Below, one piece after another: positions 1 to 7,804 of a stretch of DNA of 37,549 nucleotides. Origin of the DNA: DASYDU01 sp036499445 (GTDB taxonomy: Bacteria > Planctomycetota > Planctomycetia > Pirellulales > Lacipirellulaceae); contig DASYDU010000090.1 in the NCBI GenBank assembly GCA_036499445.1, positions 1-37,549 of the forward strand, in the 5' to 3' direction. A program made the position numbers and the translations under genes. Below the pieces are notes generated by a model that saw nothing but the letters and a program-made list of their open reading frames with translations, did not search any database and was not told the DNA's origin. The stretch's first letter is position 1, and every line of letters begins with the position of its first letter.

Positions 1-14
1 CCCATACGCTCACC

Positions 15-593
15 ATGACCAAACTGCGCGAACACCGTTGCGCTTCACTCGCCGATGCTCGAACAAGCATCGCCGACGGCGATTTGCTGCTCTTCCAGCG
101 GCGCGGATTGATATCCGTTGCTGGCCGGGGCGATCACTCGCATGCAGCGAAGGCGGCCTGGTGGGACGACGACCTGTTCTGCATCGAAGTGCGCGAGTGG
201 TACGGCGGCCGGGCCGTCACGCTCGAAAGCCAAGTCCGTCGATTCCCGGGCCGGATCGATGTTTACCAAGCCAATGCGAACGAGCGGTGGCCGGAATACG
301 ATCGCACGCGGTCAACCTATTTCATGCGGCGCCTGGCCGGCTGCGACTACGGTTACGCGGCCGTGTTGGCCGCCGCGATGCTCCATTTGCCGGCGATTCG
401 GCTGGCGGTGCGAGCAGAGGTCGATGATTCCGTGATCGATCGCCGGCCACCGTTTTGTAGTCAAGCCTGCGCCATGGCCGACCGGATCGGCGGCGGCGTC
501 GACCCGGTGCCCCACCTGGCCGATCGACTCACTGAGCCGAGCGATTTAGCGCGGAGCCCGTTTTATACGTATCAGTTCACCTTAGTGCCGTGA
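15..593 (+). CDS. Permuted papain-like cysteine peptidase (NlpC/P60 superfamily, YiiX-like)
   Basis: This 192-residue protein has the order of a circularly permuted NlpC/P60 (YiiX/YebB-like) cysteine peptidase. A Gly-Asp turn and hydrophobic strand (GDLLLF, residues 22-27) come first, then a Ser-His pair with candidate catalytic His43, and last a Cys in an F-C-S-Q context (Cys148). The tail P-x-D-L-A-x-S-P-F is also usual for this fold, where it follows the Cys helix. Such enzymes cleave peptide or amide bonds in cell-wall peptides or lipids. No signal peptide is seen. Being the first gene of a phage-like module, it could act in lysis or cell-wall entry, but that is inference. No stop codon lies between the window edge and the ATG, so the true start may be outside the window. 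The fold assignment is moderately sure; the substrate is unknown. Confidence 0.6.
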   Translation: MTKLREHRCASLADARTSIADGDLLLFQRRGLISVAGRGDHSHAAKAAWWDDDLFCIEVREWYGGRAVTLESQVRRFPGRIDVYQANANERWPEYDRTRSTYFMRRLAGCDYGYAAVLAAAMLHLPAIRLAVRAEVDDSVIDRRPPFCSQACAMADRIGGGVDPVPHLADRLTEPSDLARSPFYTYQFTLVP

Positions 594-629
594 TCCCGTC
601 CCCAAAGAATTCGCGGAGAAATGAAAGCG

Positions 630-2147
630 ATGAAACAAAGTTTCGTATTGTTTTGGATTTCGAGCGTCGTTGCCGCGCCCCTGCTCGTAGCGGGATCGAA
701 GTCTGCTCACGGGCAGTACTGTCCAAGTTGCGCGAGCGGGATGTGTGCGCCGAGCGGCGCCAGTTGGCAACCGCCGGCGGCGCCCCGGACTCGAATCGTC
801 ACCGATTTGATGCCGACGCAGTCCGCCGCGACAGACTCGCAAACTTCTACGGCCCACGAAGCGCATTGTCGCGTCTTTGTCGGCGACGGCAGCACCGGGA
901 GCGGCACGCTTATCGCGCGCAACGCCGCGACGGGCCTCATTCTCACCTGCTCGCACTTATTCGACGACTCTTCGACCGACATTGTCGCCGCGTTTCCGGA
1001 TGGGTCGCGTTTTGGTGGACGGCTCGTCGACCGCGATTCGGCGAATGACCTGGCCGCCCTTTTAATCAAGCGGCCGGACTCCGAGCCAATTGGCGTTGAT
1101 GACTCCGAACCGGCCGGCGCGCTCACTGCATGCGGCTATGGCAGTGATGGCCGCTTTCGACCGGCAACTGGATCTATCGACGGCATGGTCCAAGCCGTGG
1201 GTGCGTCGTTTCCCAGCGTGAAGATCACGAGCGCCGTACGACCCGGCGACAGCGGCGGCGGAGTGCTGAATGCCGCGGGGCTGCTCGTAGGTGTTGTGTG
1301 GGGTTGTCGCGACGGCGAAACGTACTTCACTTGCGGGAGGCCTTTACATGATCTTCTCGACCGGGTGTGGCCAGGCCGAAGGAGACGAGAATCGAGGGAC
1401 GAGAGTCAAGAGCCCAAAACTGACACACTATCCGTTGCCAGCGCCCAGTCGCAAACGCCCAGCCCCGATCTGACGGCACGGGTTGATAAAGTCGAGTCCG
1501 ACGTGGCCGCGTTGCGCGCCGGCAAGCAAGACCGCGGCGAGTATCTGCAAGCAGGCGATCTCAACGGCTACGCAAAGCGGGACGACCTTCCGGCGGTCGA
1601 CACCAGCAGATTTGCCACGCATGACGACGTCGCCAACGTCGAGGCCGGCGCCAAGAGCCTCGTGGAGTCGCTGCATACGAAGTTACACGCGCAGCTCGAC
1701 GAACAATTGAGTCAGATCATGCCGGCCGTCGCGCAGCAGATTGGCGCAGCGAATCCGGGACTAGTTGCCGGTCTGTCTTATGGCAAGCTCGTGGCCGGCA
1801 CGCTTGGCGTGAGCGGGCCGCTGGCGATCGCGGTTGTGATTGCCGGCGGGTTGGTGGGGCAAAAGTTGAGAGGACGGCAAACGGCGACTGCTGCAACCGC
1901 ACCGGTTTCGAGCCAGCCGTCAACAGGTCAAAGCGCTATCCCGATTGCAATCGATTCTCCGCCGCCTCCGCAGCAGGTGGTTCCTGAAACTCATTATGTG
2001 CCCGTGCAGCGCGACGATTTTGCCCGCGCTCATCAGTGGGCCAGTGAGCATGTGGCCCGCAAGTATCCCGGCGCGACCGAAATGCTCAGCACGCTCGATT
2101 CGTTGATCAAGCAACAGTTGGCCGCTCAGGATGACACAAAAAAATAG
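630..2147 (+). CDS. Secreted or anchored trypsin-like serine protease with C-terminal coiled coil and membrane helix
   Basis: An N-terminal signal peptide (hydrophobic stretch about residues 7-24, counted from the ATG at 621) leads into a Cys-rich segment and a trypsin-like domain. Its triad candidates are His112 (LTCSHLF), Asp143 (ANDLAAL) and Ser211 (RPGDSGGGV). Residues 257-274 are a repeat-encoded insert of the type ESRDESQEP. A charged, probably coiled-coil segment (about 285-375) and a glycine-rich hydrophobic helix (about 390-414) follow, then a Pro/Gln-rich linker. Two ATGs compete. The GGAG at 615-618 touches the one at 621 but is well spaced from the one at 630, so the second is preferred. 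The architecture recalls trypsin/HtrA-like surface proteases without a PDZ domain. It precedes phage head genes, so a role at the cell envelope is possible but not shown. Confidence 0.75.
   Translation: MKQSFVLFWISSVVAAPLLVAGSKSAHGQYCPSCASGMCAPSGASWQPPAAPRTRIVTDLMPTQSAATDSQTSTAHEAHCRVFVGDGSTGSGTLIARNAATGLILTCSHLFDDSSTDIVAAFPDGSRFGGRLVDRDSANDLAALLIKRPDSEPIGVDDSEPAGALTACGYGSDGRFRPATGSIDGMVQAVGASFPSVKITSAVRPGDSGGGVLNAAGLLVGVVWGCRDGETYFTCGRPLHDLLDRVWPGRRRRESRDESQEPKTDTLSVASAQSQTPSPDLTARVDKVESDVAALRAGKQDRGEYLQAGDLNGYAKRDDLPAVDTSRFATHDDVANVEAGAKSLVESLHTKLHAQLDEQLSQIMPAVAQQIGAANPGLVAGLSYGKLVAGTLGVSGPLAIAVVIAGGLVGQKLRGRQTATAATAPVSSQPSTGQSAIPIAIDSPPPPQQVVPETHYVPVQRDDFARAHQWASEHVARKYPGATEMLSTLDSLIKQQLAAQDDTKK
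1389..1442 (+). repeat. In-frame palindromic-repeat remnant (family A) inside the trypsin-like gene
   Basis: The left arm of repeat family A (GAG/TCG/AGA-like runs) is read as E-S-R-D-E-S-Q-E-P. It sits between the protease domain and the coiled-coil region. The right arm is much decayed, so this is the weakest of the four coding copies. Confidence 0.45.
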
Positions 2148-2206
2148 AGACGAGGGGCGAGCGGCGAAGTTCGAAAAAGCAATTCTCGTTCCTCGTTGCT
2201 CGCTCA
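2148..2206. repeat. Intergenic hairpin repeat, family A variant
   Basis: The arms GACGAGGGGCGAG and CTCGTTCCTCGTTGCTCG are imperfectly complementary. The element lies directly after the trypsin-like gene and resembles the copies at 3113 and 5350. It may act as a transcript-end hairpin, but no T tract follows. Confidence 0.6.
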
Positions 2207-2252
2207 TTGCCCAACCTCGAATTTCAATTTCACTGTATAGGAGAAGTCTACA

Positions 2253-3107
2253 ATGCCTCTGACCAACACTGACGCAATCATCTGGTACAACGTGGGCGTC
2301 TTCGGCGACGCCGGTTACGCCGTGCCGAATTGGTCCAACGACATCGGCAGCCTCAATCCGCAAATCTTGGATTGGACTGATCTCGTCGGCCGCAATTTGT
2401 TCTACATCATGCACCACGAAGATGCCGACCTGCGGATCCCCCCGTCAATCAACACGCTCAAACGAGTCCACAAACTGTACCTGCGGGCGGCGAGTATCTT
2501 GGCGGGCCGGGCCGTGCCGCCGGGCGAAAACAATATGGAGGTGCTCCACGCCCGGCCCGCGGGCGAAGTCTTCCGAGTCTACCCGGTACCGTTTTTCAAG
2601 GTCCGCAATCCTTTCATGCGCCGCTGGGCCGGACTGATCCTCGTGTCGCTCGCCGAGGCAATGCAGCACACGGAGAATCGCCGTGAGATGGAAATCTCGA
2701 CGAACTTCGCCGGCCAGGTTGGCCAGTACATCAAGCGAATTTACGTCAACATGGCGATCGAGCTGTTTCAAAAGACGCGGGCCACGGCGCAGGTGGACGG
2801 CTTCGCCCTGACCGATGCGGATTTCGCCGCCTACAACCCGGGCAGCTTCTTCACCCAGACGGAAATGGTCGACACGGTGCCGCGGCTGGACCGCGTGTTC
2901 ACCGAGGATCGCTTGGAGCTACTGGCCGAGGGAATTCCCGTAACGCAGTTGCCAGCCGATTTGGGACCGTGGCCCACGAACCTCACGAACTTCTACGAGG
3001 CCACGCGGACGGATGCCACGATCGGCACCGGCGGAGCCGCGAGTTCGACGTCAGGTACAGCGGCACCGACGGTCGCCCCGACGATTCCTGCGCCGGTCGG
3101 ACCGTAG
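2253..3107 (+). CDS. Phage-module protein of unknown function
   Basis: The protein has 284 residues and is preceded by AGGAGA at 2239-2244, 8 bases before the ATG. I do not recognise the family. The body (residues 1-250) looks globular, rich in aromatic residues and helical segments, with no signal peptide and no clear membrane helix. The last 30 residues are low-complexity Gly, Ala, Thr, Ser and Pro, as in surface or structural linkers. It lies between two family-A hairpin repeats in the run of genes leading to the head-morphogenesis cluster. A structural or accessory virion protein is one option; no motif supports an enzyme. Confidence 0.6.
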   Translation: MPLTNTDAIIWYNVGVFGDAGYAVPNWSNDIGSLNPQILDWTDLVGRNLFYIMHHEDADLRIPPSINTLKRVHKLYLRAASILAGRAVPPGENNMEVLHARPAGEVFRVYPVPFFKVRNPFMRRWAGLILVSLAEAMQHTENRREMEISTNFAGQVGQYIKRIYVNMAIELFQKTRATAQVDGFALTDADFAAYNPGSFFTQTEMVDTVPRLDRVFTEDRLELLAEGIPVTQLPADLGPWPTNLTNFYEATRTDATIGTGGAASSTSGTAAPTVAPTIPAPVGP

Positions 3108-3112
3108 AAATA

Positions 3113-3187
3113 GGGTCGAGGATCGAGAAGCGGGGAACGAGGCGAGGCGACAGATGCTCGCTCCTCGTTCCTCGCGGCTCGCTCCTT
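3113..3187. repeat. Intergenic hairpin repeat, family A variant
   Basis: The left arm GGTCGAGGATCGAG plus GGGGAACGAGGCGAGG faces the right arm CTCGCTCCTCGTTCCTCG. The element starts just after the stop of the preceding gene and ends about 20 bases before the RBS of the next. Confidence 0.65.
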
Positions 3188-3221
3188 TCGCGATAGGCAA
3201 CATGTATTGGAGCTAGACAAC

Positions 3222-3470
3222 ATGTTCGACTGGCCGGTAGCGACCGTGCTGTTGGGTACGTTGGCCACTGCTGCCGTCGGGATCCTGAAATGGAAGCCAC
3301 GGCGGAGCGATGACCTTAACGGTCGGATTTACGCCCGGGCGACCGATCTGGCGGAGATCGGCGCCCGGCTTTCGGCCCTTGAATCGGCTCACCATACGTT
3401 GCGGGCTGAGCTGCGATCGGACTTGCAGGAGCTCCGTGAAATCATTCGGCATGGATTCACTGGTCACTGA
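3222..3470 (+). CDS. Small membrane-anchored coiled-coil protein
   Basis: The protein has 82 residues from the ATG at 3222, chosen because TTGGAG at 3207-3212 stands 9 bases upstream. A TTG at 3207 would add five residues but consumes that RBS. One N-terminal hydrophobic segment (about residues 3-20, VATVLLGTLATAAVGIL) is followed by a basic stop-transfer patch (KWKPRR). A heptad-rich helix that includes ALESAHHTLRAELRSDLQEL comes next. This is the size and layout of small phage membrane proteins such as spanin-like or holin-like proteins, or of an anchor for another module protein. The sequence does not decide which. Confidence 0.6.
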   Translation: MFDWPVATVLLGTLATAAVGILKWKPRRSDDLNGRIYARATDLAEIGARLSALESAHHTLRAELRSDLQELREIIRHGFTGH

Positions 3471-3502
3471 CAACCCACTACGGACGACTGACAGCTTCAA
3501 TC

Positions 3503-4066
3503 ATGCAAATACGAGATCGAATCAAAGAATTGCGTCGCGTCCGGGCAGCGGAGCTAAGGCCAAATCCGCGCAATTGGCGAAAACACCCGGCTGTTCAACA
3601 GGATGCCCTACGCGGCTTGTTGGCCGAGGTGGGCTATGCCGGCGCGCTTTTGGCCCGCGAATTACCAGATGGCTCGTTGATGCTGATCGACGGCCATCTG
3701 CGAGCCGAGACGACGCCCGATGCCGTGGTCCCCGTGCTCGTGCTCGATGTCGATGAGCGGGAGGCCGACAAGATCTTGTTAACCCACGATCCACTGGCTG
3801 GGATGGCCGAGGCATCGGAAGAACGCCTACACGCATTATTGGCCAACGTGCAAACGGAAAGCGACGCAGTTCGTTCGCTCTTGGACTCCTTGTCGCAGGC
3901 CGACGCGTCGGCTGACGACCTGCTTGCACGGTCGCAAGATCGTCCCGAGATCGATGTGCCCGAGAGCTATCAAGTCGTGGTGGAATGCAAGGATGAAGAT
4001 GACCAGCAGACGGTTTATGCGCGGATGCGCGCCGAGGGATATCGATGCCGAGTTTTAACGCTCTAA
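3503..4066 (+). CDS. ParB/sulfiredoxin-fold protein, phage type
   Basis: The 187-residue protein carries a ParB N-terminal fold. It shows an L-R-P-N-P-R-N-W-R motif (18-26), a helical segment QQDALRGLLAEVGY, and L-I-D-G-H-L-R-A (61-68) in the place of the G-E-R-R box. A strand pair VPVLVLDVDEREADKILLTHDP follows. Chromosomal ParB proteins bind CTP with this fold, and phage versions often lie beside terminase or DNA-modification genes. The HTH and dimerisation domains of a partition ParB are absent. The C-terminus (about 155-187) is instead a small alpha/beta segment, V-V-V-E-C-K-D-E-D-D. No good Shine-Dalgarno precedes the ATG. A role with the next gene, an ABC-GNAT fusion, is plausible. Confidence 0.75.
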   Translation: MQIRDRIKELRRVRAAELRPNPRNWRKHPAVQQDALRGLLAEVGYAGALLARELPDGSLMLIDGHLRAETTPDAVVPVLVLDVDEREADKILLTHDPLAGMAEASEERLHALLANVQTESDAVRSLLDSLSQADASADDLLARSQDRPEIDVPESYQVVVECKDEDDQQTVYARMRAEGYRCRVLTL

Positions 4067-4079
4067 GCCGGGTGCAAGG

Positions 4080-4102
4080 AGCGTGGAGTCTGACTCCACG
4101 CT
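4080..4102. promoter_or_regulatory. Perfect 11-bp inverted repeat between parB-like and ABC-GNAT genes
   Basis: AGCGTGGAGTC and GACTCCACGCT flank a single central T. The very short centre fits a protein-binding palindrome or a tight hairpin, and no T tract follows, so a simple terminator is less likely. It is 41 bases before the next ATG. Confidence 0.45.
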
Positions 4103-4142
4103 TCATGCCCCCTGCTCCGCGCTAACTCAGTGAGAGTATTTC

Positions 4143-5285
4143 ATGCCAAGTATTGATGTTACAGTTTCCTGCCCGGTCCACGATTCATTTCGTGTCGAAC
4201 AAGTGGCCGGAATGTTTGATGTGCCGCTGGCGGAAAAAGCGACCGAGCGGTTCCAGGTCGAACTGCCCACCGATGTCGACGATTGGCAGATCGGCTTGAT
4301 CGTTGGTCCGTCGGGGAGCGGCAAAAGCACGGTCGCGCGCCGAGCCTTCAGCCAAGAGCTCTATGAATCAAGCGACTGGCCAAACGACCGCGCAGTCGTC
4401 GATTGCTTTGGCGAACTATCGCTCAGGCACGTCGTGGAACTCTTCACCGCGGTCGGCTTCGGTTCGCCACCGTCCTGGGTCAAGCCGTACCAAGTGCTGA
4501 GCAGGGGAGAACAATTTCGCTGTGATTTGGCGAGGGCATTGGGGAAGGGTCAAGAGTCGAGAGTCGAGAGTCCAAAGCTAGAATGCTCCGACTCTCCGCT
4601 CTCGACTTTGGACTCTCGACTGTCCCTCGTCGTGTTTGACGAATTCACCAGTGTTGTGGACCGCACGGTCGCGAAAGTCTGTTCCGCGGCGATCGCGAAG
4701 GGCATTCGGAACGGGAATCTACCAAACAGGTTCGTCGCCGTGACATGCCACTACGACGTGGCCGAATGGCTCGAGCCCGACTGGATTCTCGACATGGCGA
4801 CCGGGCAGCTTACGCGGAGGTGTCTTCGGCGTCCGTCGATCGAGCTGGAAATCCATCGCTGCAGCTTGGCGGCTTGGGAATTGTTTAAGCGTCATCACTA
4901 TTTGAGCGCGGAGCTGGCCCTGCAAGCGCGATGTTACCTGGTCACGTGGGAGGGTGTGCCAGTGAGTTTCTCTGCGACGCTCCCGATTATCGCCCAATAC
5001 AAGCATCGCCGATTCACGCGGATCGTCACGCTGCCCGACTTTCAAGGCATCGGCATTGGCATGCGCGCCGTCGCAGCAGTTGCCGAATTGCACCGAGCGG
5101 AGGGCCTAAGAATCAACGTCACGAGCAGCCACCCGGCGCTGATCCGCCATTGCCGCCGCTCGTCGTTGTGGAAAGCGGTCAGCGTGAAAAAATCGGGCGG
5201 CAATCGAATGGCGAGTGCTACGTTTCCTCAGTATCGCAGTTCGGCTGGCAGGTCCGTGGTCTCGTTTGAATACATGGGAACTTGA
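4143..5285 (+). CDS. ABC-type ATPase fused to a GNAT acyltransferase domain
   Basis: The N-terminal half is a soluble ABC ATPase. It has Walker A GPSGSGKS (55-62), signature LSRGEQ (119-124), Walker B LVVFDE (162-167) and a switch His203 (TCHYD). Between signature and Walker B lies a repeat-encoded insert of about 25 residues (137-161). The C-terminal part (about 235-345) looks like a GNAT fold, with a strand pair, L-P-D-F, an acyl-CoA loop Q-G-I-G-I-G (301-306) and a following helix. No transporter membrane subunit is nearby, so the ATPase probably acts on nucleic acid or protein. The GNAT fold and the ParB-like and terminase neighbours recall Mom-type DNA-modifying acyltransferases, a hypothesis only. 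The RBS is weak (GAGAG, 4132-4136). Confidence 0.75.
   Translation: MPSIDVTVSCPVHDSFRVEQVAGMFDVPLAEKATERFQVELPTDVDDWQIGLIVGPSGSGKSTVARRAFSQELYESSDWPNDRAVVDCFGELSLRHVVELFTAVGFGSPPSWVKPYQVLSRGEQFRCDLARALGKGQESRVESPKLECSDSPLSTLDSRLSLVVFDEFTSVVDRTVAKVCSAAIAKGIRNGNLPNRFVAVTCHYDVAEWLEPDWILDMATGQLTRRCLRRPSIELEIHRCSLAAWELFKRHHYLSAELALQARCYLVTWEGVPVSFSATLPIIAQYKHRRFTRIVTLPDFQGIGIGMRAVAAVAELHRAEGLRINVTSSHPALIRHCRRSSLWKAVSVKKSGGNRMASATFPQYRSSAGRSVVSFEYMGT
4551..4625 (+). repeat. In-frame palindromic repeat (family A) inside the ABC-GNAT gene
   Basis: Left arm GAGTCGAGAGTCGAGAGTCC and right arm CTCTCGACTTTGGACTCTCG can pair. The element is read Q-E-S-R-V-E-S-P and ends in L-S-T-L-D-S-R-L-S. It lies between the ABC signature and Walker B, a loop that ABC ATPases normally keep short. 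Confidence 0.8.
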
Positions 5286-5349
5286 TTCCTCCGCCGGCGG
5301 CCGAGATGCAAGATGACGACGATAAGAAACATACATGAACGAACAGCGA

Positions 5350-5415
5350 CAGGCGAGGAGCGAGTAGTCTCCGCCATCGTAACTCAGTCCTCGATCCTCA
5401 ATCCTCGCTCCTTGT
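5350..5415. repeat. Intergenic hairpin repeat, family A variant
   Basis: The arms AGGCGAGGAGCGAG and CTCGATCCTCAATCCTCGCTCCT are imperfectly complementary. The element ends 15 bases before the small-terminase start. Confidence 0.6.
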
Positions 5416-5430
5416 TGTGGTGGCAGCGGC

Positions 5431-5997
5431 ATGACATTCGAAGCCCATTTCCCGAGTTTAACCGACGAACAAAAGCGGAACGCTTGCGCGATCATGTCGG
5501 CGGGCTGCGATCGCGAAACAGCAGCGAAGTTTTTGAGCTGTTCGCTCTTCAACTTCCAGCGCGAGATGTCGCAGGACTCGCAATTTGCCGCGGACATACG
5601 GCAGGCCGAGGCGACAAGCGAACTGAATCACTTGCGCAACGTGCAGCGCGCCGCCCGCGACGACAAGCAATGGCGGGCTTCCGTCTGGTGGCTCGAGCGC
5701 CGGGCACCAGAACGCTTCGGTCGCCGCAGCTCGGGAGCGATCACAGCACGTCAGTTAGAGCAGGTAATCTCACATCTAGTGTCGCTCGTGATGGAAGAAA
5801 TTCACGACGTTGCGGACTTGGAACGGGTTGTCTCGCGGATGCATCGTGCGGCCAGCTCGTTGCAGGAGTTGTGTCGCGACGAGGGGCCGCCCACCGCGTT
5901 GTCGGCCGATCGGAAGTTGATAACCGGGATGGAACAGGACGAGAAAGACAGCAACTCGATAGAGGAGGACGACCTGTCGTCCTTCCAGGACGATTGA
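5431..5997 (+). CDS. Probable phage terminase small subunit
   Basis: The 188-residue protein opens with a helix-turn-helix-like segment (about residues 10-45, with S-A-G-C-D-R-E-T-A-A-K-F). The motif W-R-A-S-V-W-W-L-E-R-R-A-P-E-R-F-G-R (about 75-92) follows, and this W-W-L-E-R-R-x-P-E-R-F/Y-G pattern is frequent in small terminases. The C-terminal third is acidic. The gene ends two bases before the large-terminase ATG, the usual TerS-TerL pairing. Its expected role is recognising phage DNA and handing it to the packaging motor. The family is judged from motif and position. Confidence 0.7.
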   Translation: MTFEAHFPSLTDEQKRNACAIMSAGCDRETAAKFLSCSLFNFQREMSQDSQFAADIRQAEATSELNHLRNVQRAARDDKQWRASVWWLERRAPERFGRRSSGAITARQLEQVISHLVSLVMEEIHDVADLERVVSRMHRAASSLQELCRDEGPPTALSADRKLITGMEQDEKDSNSIEEDDLSSFQDD

Positions 5998-5999
5998 GA

Positions 6000-7685
6000 A
6001 TGGCCGCGCCAATCCAGCGACTCGATGATGATCCGACAGGCGACGACGTGCCGTTGCTGGCGTTATCGCATTGCATCAGCGATATAAGCCAGCACTTGGG
6101 CCGGTTGGCGGGCCGACGGATCGCGCTCGCGCGACCGCCCGAAGAATATCAACCCACGTTGACGTGGGGCCGAAAATACCTCGCGGCACATTTCGCGAAA
6201 CCGGCTTCCGCGATGCACCAATGGCTGGAGGAACAGCTTGCCGGCTACCACCTGCAGCGAGGCTCGAAGATCAACTTGATCGGCCCGCGCGGTAGCGCGA
6301 AATCGACGATTGTCACGCTTTGCTATGTCTTGCAAGCCGCGGTCGAAGGATGGGAGCCGTACATCTGGATCGTCTCAGACACGCGGCCGCAAGCGCAGAC
6401 CCATTTGGAAAATGCCAAAGCCGAGCTCGCAGACAACGGGCCGCTGGCTAAGGACTACCCGTATTCGGTCGGGCGCGGACCGCGGTGGCAAGCCACTTCC
6501 GTCGAGCTCGCGAACGGCGTCGTGATCGAGTCTTACGGGACGGGCCAACGCATACGCGGCCGGCGGCGTCGCGCGGCTCGGCCAACGCTCATCATCTGCG
6601 ACGACCTGCAAAACGACAGCCACATTTCATCGGCCCTGCAGCGCGAATCGTCGCGGAGATGGTTTCATGGCACATTGCTCAAGGCGGGCACGCCGAGAAC
6701 CAACGTCGTCAATCTGGCCACCGCGCTCCATCGTGACGCGCTGGCGCTGGAATTGCACCAGGCCCCAGGCTGGATCTCGGCCCGTTTTCCAGCGATTTCG
6801 GCCTGGCCGACCAATCTCGACCTGTGGCATGAGTGGGAAACGATCTACACGGGAAGTCGAGAGTCTAGAGTCGAGGGTCCAGAGCCGGATTCTAATGCTC
6901 GATTCTCAGCTCTTGACTCTCGACAGGCGGCCCGCGATTTTTACGAGCGGCATCGGACAGAAATGGACGCCGCGGCCGTGGTTCTGTGGCCCGACGAGGA
7001 AGACCTCTACACGTTAATGAAGATGCGCGTCGAAAGCGGACACACGGCCTTCGAGCGCGAAAAGCAGGGCTCGCCGGTCGACCCCGAGCTTTGTGAATGG
7101 CCGGAGTCGTATTTTGAGGAGCACATTTGGTTCGACCAGTGGCCGACCGGATTGATGATCAAGACCATAGCGCTCGATCCAAGCAAGGGGAGCGATGCGC
7201 GGCGCGGCGACTACTCGGCTTATGTGATGTTGGGAATCGATCCGGCGGGATTCATTCACGTCGAGGCCGACTTGGCCCGCCGGCCCACGCCGCAGATGAT
7301 CACGGACGGGGCCGCGTGGTGCCAGCGATTTCGTCCGCTCGTGTTCGGCGTCGAAGCGAATCAATATCAGGAATTGCTAGCCGGCGAAATTGCGGCCGAG
7401 TTTCGGCGGCAACAGATCACTTACAGTGTGCCGGCCGCGATACATAACCACGTCAACAAACAGATGCGAATTCGCCGGCTCGGCCCGTATTTGTCGCAAC
7501 GCCGCTTGCGCTTTTTGCGTGGCTCGGCGGCGACCCGGCTGCTAGTGGATCAACTGCGCGATTTCCCGGCCGGCGCCCACGACGACGGACCCGACGCGCT
7601 GGAGATGGCGCTCCGCTTGGCCGAGGAGATTTGGCAAGGTCGACACATCAGCGATGGCCTTGGCGACCGGTTAATTCATGCTTGA
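6000..7685 (+). CDS. Phage terminase large subunit (packaging ATPase and nuclease)
   Basis: The protein has 561 residues from the ATG at 6000, two bases after the preceding stop; a longer in-frame extension upstream overlaps the small subunit and is rejected. The ATPase domain has Walker A GPRGSAKS (95-102), the phage-type G-x-x-G-S-A-K-S, and Walker B LIICDD (197-202). The RNase H-like nuclease domain shows ALDPSKG (Asp393), FGVEANQ (Glu452) and H-D-D-G-P-D (Asp528-532), which fit the metal-binding acids. A repeat-encoded insert (286-309) separates the two domains. The protein cuts concatemeric DNA and pumps it through the portal. Confidence in the family is high; the packaging mode is not known. 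Confidence 0.92.
   Translation: MAAPIQRLDDDPTGDDVPLLALSHCISDISQHLGRLAGRRIALARPPEEYQPTLTWGRKYLAAHFAKPASAMHQWLEEQLAGYHLQRGSKINLIGPRGSAKSTIVTLCYVLQAAVEGWEPYIWIVSDTRPQAQTHLENAKAELADNGPLAKDYPYSVGRGPRWQATSVELANGVVIESYGTGQRIRGRRRRAARPTLIICDDLQNDSHISSALQRESSRRWFHGTLLKAGTPRTNVVNLATALHRDALALELHQAPGWISARFPAISAWPTNLDLWHEWETIYTGSRESRVEGPEPDSNARFSALDSRQAARDFYERHRTEMDAAAVVLWPDEEDLYTLMKMRVESGHTAFEREKQGSPVDPELCEWPESYFEEHIWFDQWPTGLMIKTIALDPSKGSDARRGDYSAYVMLGIDPAGFIHVEADLARRPTPQMITDGAAWCQRFRPLVFGVEANQYQELLAGEIAAEFRRQQITYSVPAAIHNHVNKQMRIRRLGPYLSQRRLRFLRGSAATRLLVDQLRDFPAGAHDDGPDALEMALRLAEEIWQGRHISDGLGDRLIHA
6855..6926 (+). repeat. In-frame palindromic repeat (family A) inside terL
   Basis: Left arm AGTCGAGAGTCTAGAGTCGA and right arm CAGCTCTTGACTCTCGAC pair imperfectly. 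The element is read S-R-E-S-R-V-E-G-P-E-P and ends in S-A-L-D-S-R-Q. It lies in the linker between the ATPase and nuclease domains. Confidence 0.8.
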
Positions 7686-7701
7686 TTCAATAACACGGAG
7701 A

Positions 7702-7775
7702 GTCTCACGCAAAGGCACGAAGGCGCCAAGGTTCGATGGATCGTGCCTTTGCGACTTTGCGACTTGGCGTGAGAC
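7702..7775. repeat. Nested hairpin repeat between terL and portal
   Basis: The outer arms GTCTCACGC and GCGTGAGAC are perfect. The inner arms GCAAAGGCACGA (7709-7720) and TCGTGCCTTTGC (7741-7752) are also perfect. This resembles a dispersed intergenic repeat (tctcacgcaaaggcgc type) more than a terminator, since no T tract follows. Confidence 0.75.
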
Positions 7776-7804
7776 CTGCATTTCTCATTCTGGAGAGGTA
7801 AGTC

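Noticed and set aside
4143..5285. ABC transporter ATP-binding subunit
   Set aside because: No membrane subunit or binding protein is nearby and the protein is fused to a GNAT-like domain, so a transport role is unlikely.
5313..5999. In-frame upstream extension of the large terminase
   Set aside because: It overlaps the small terminase and a hairpin repeat; the domain match and the ATG at 6000 define the real start.
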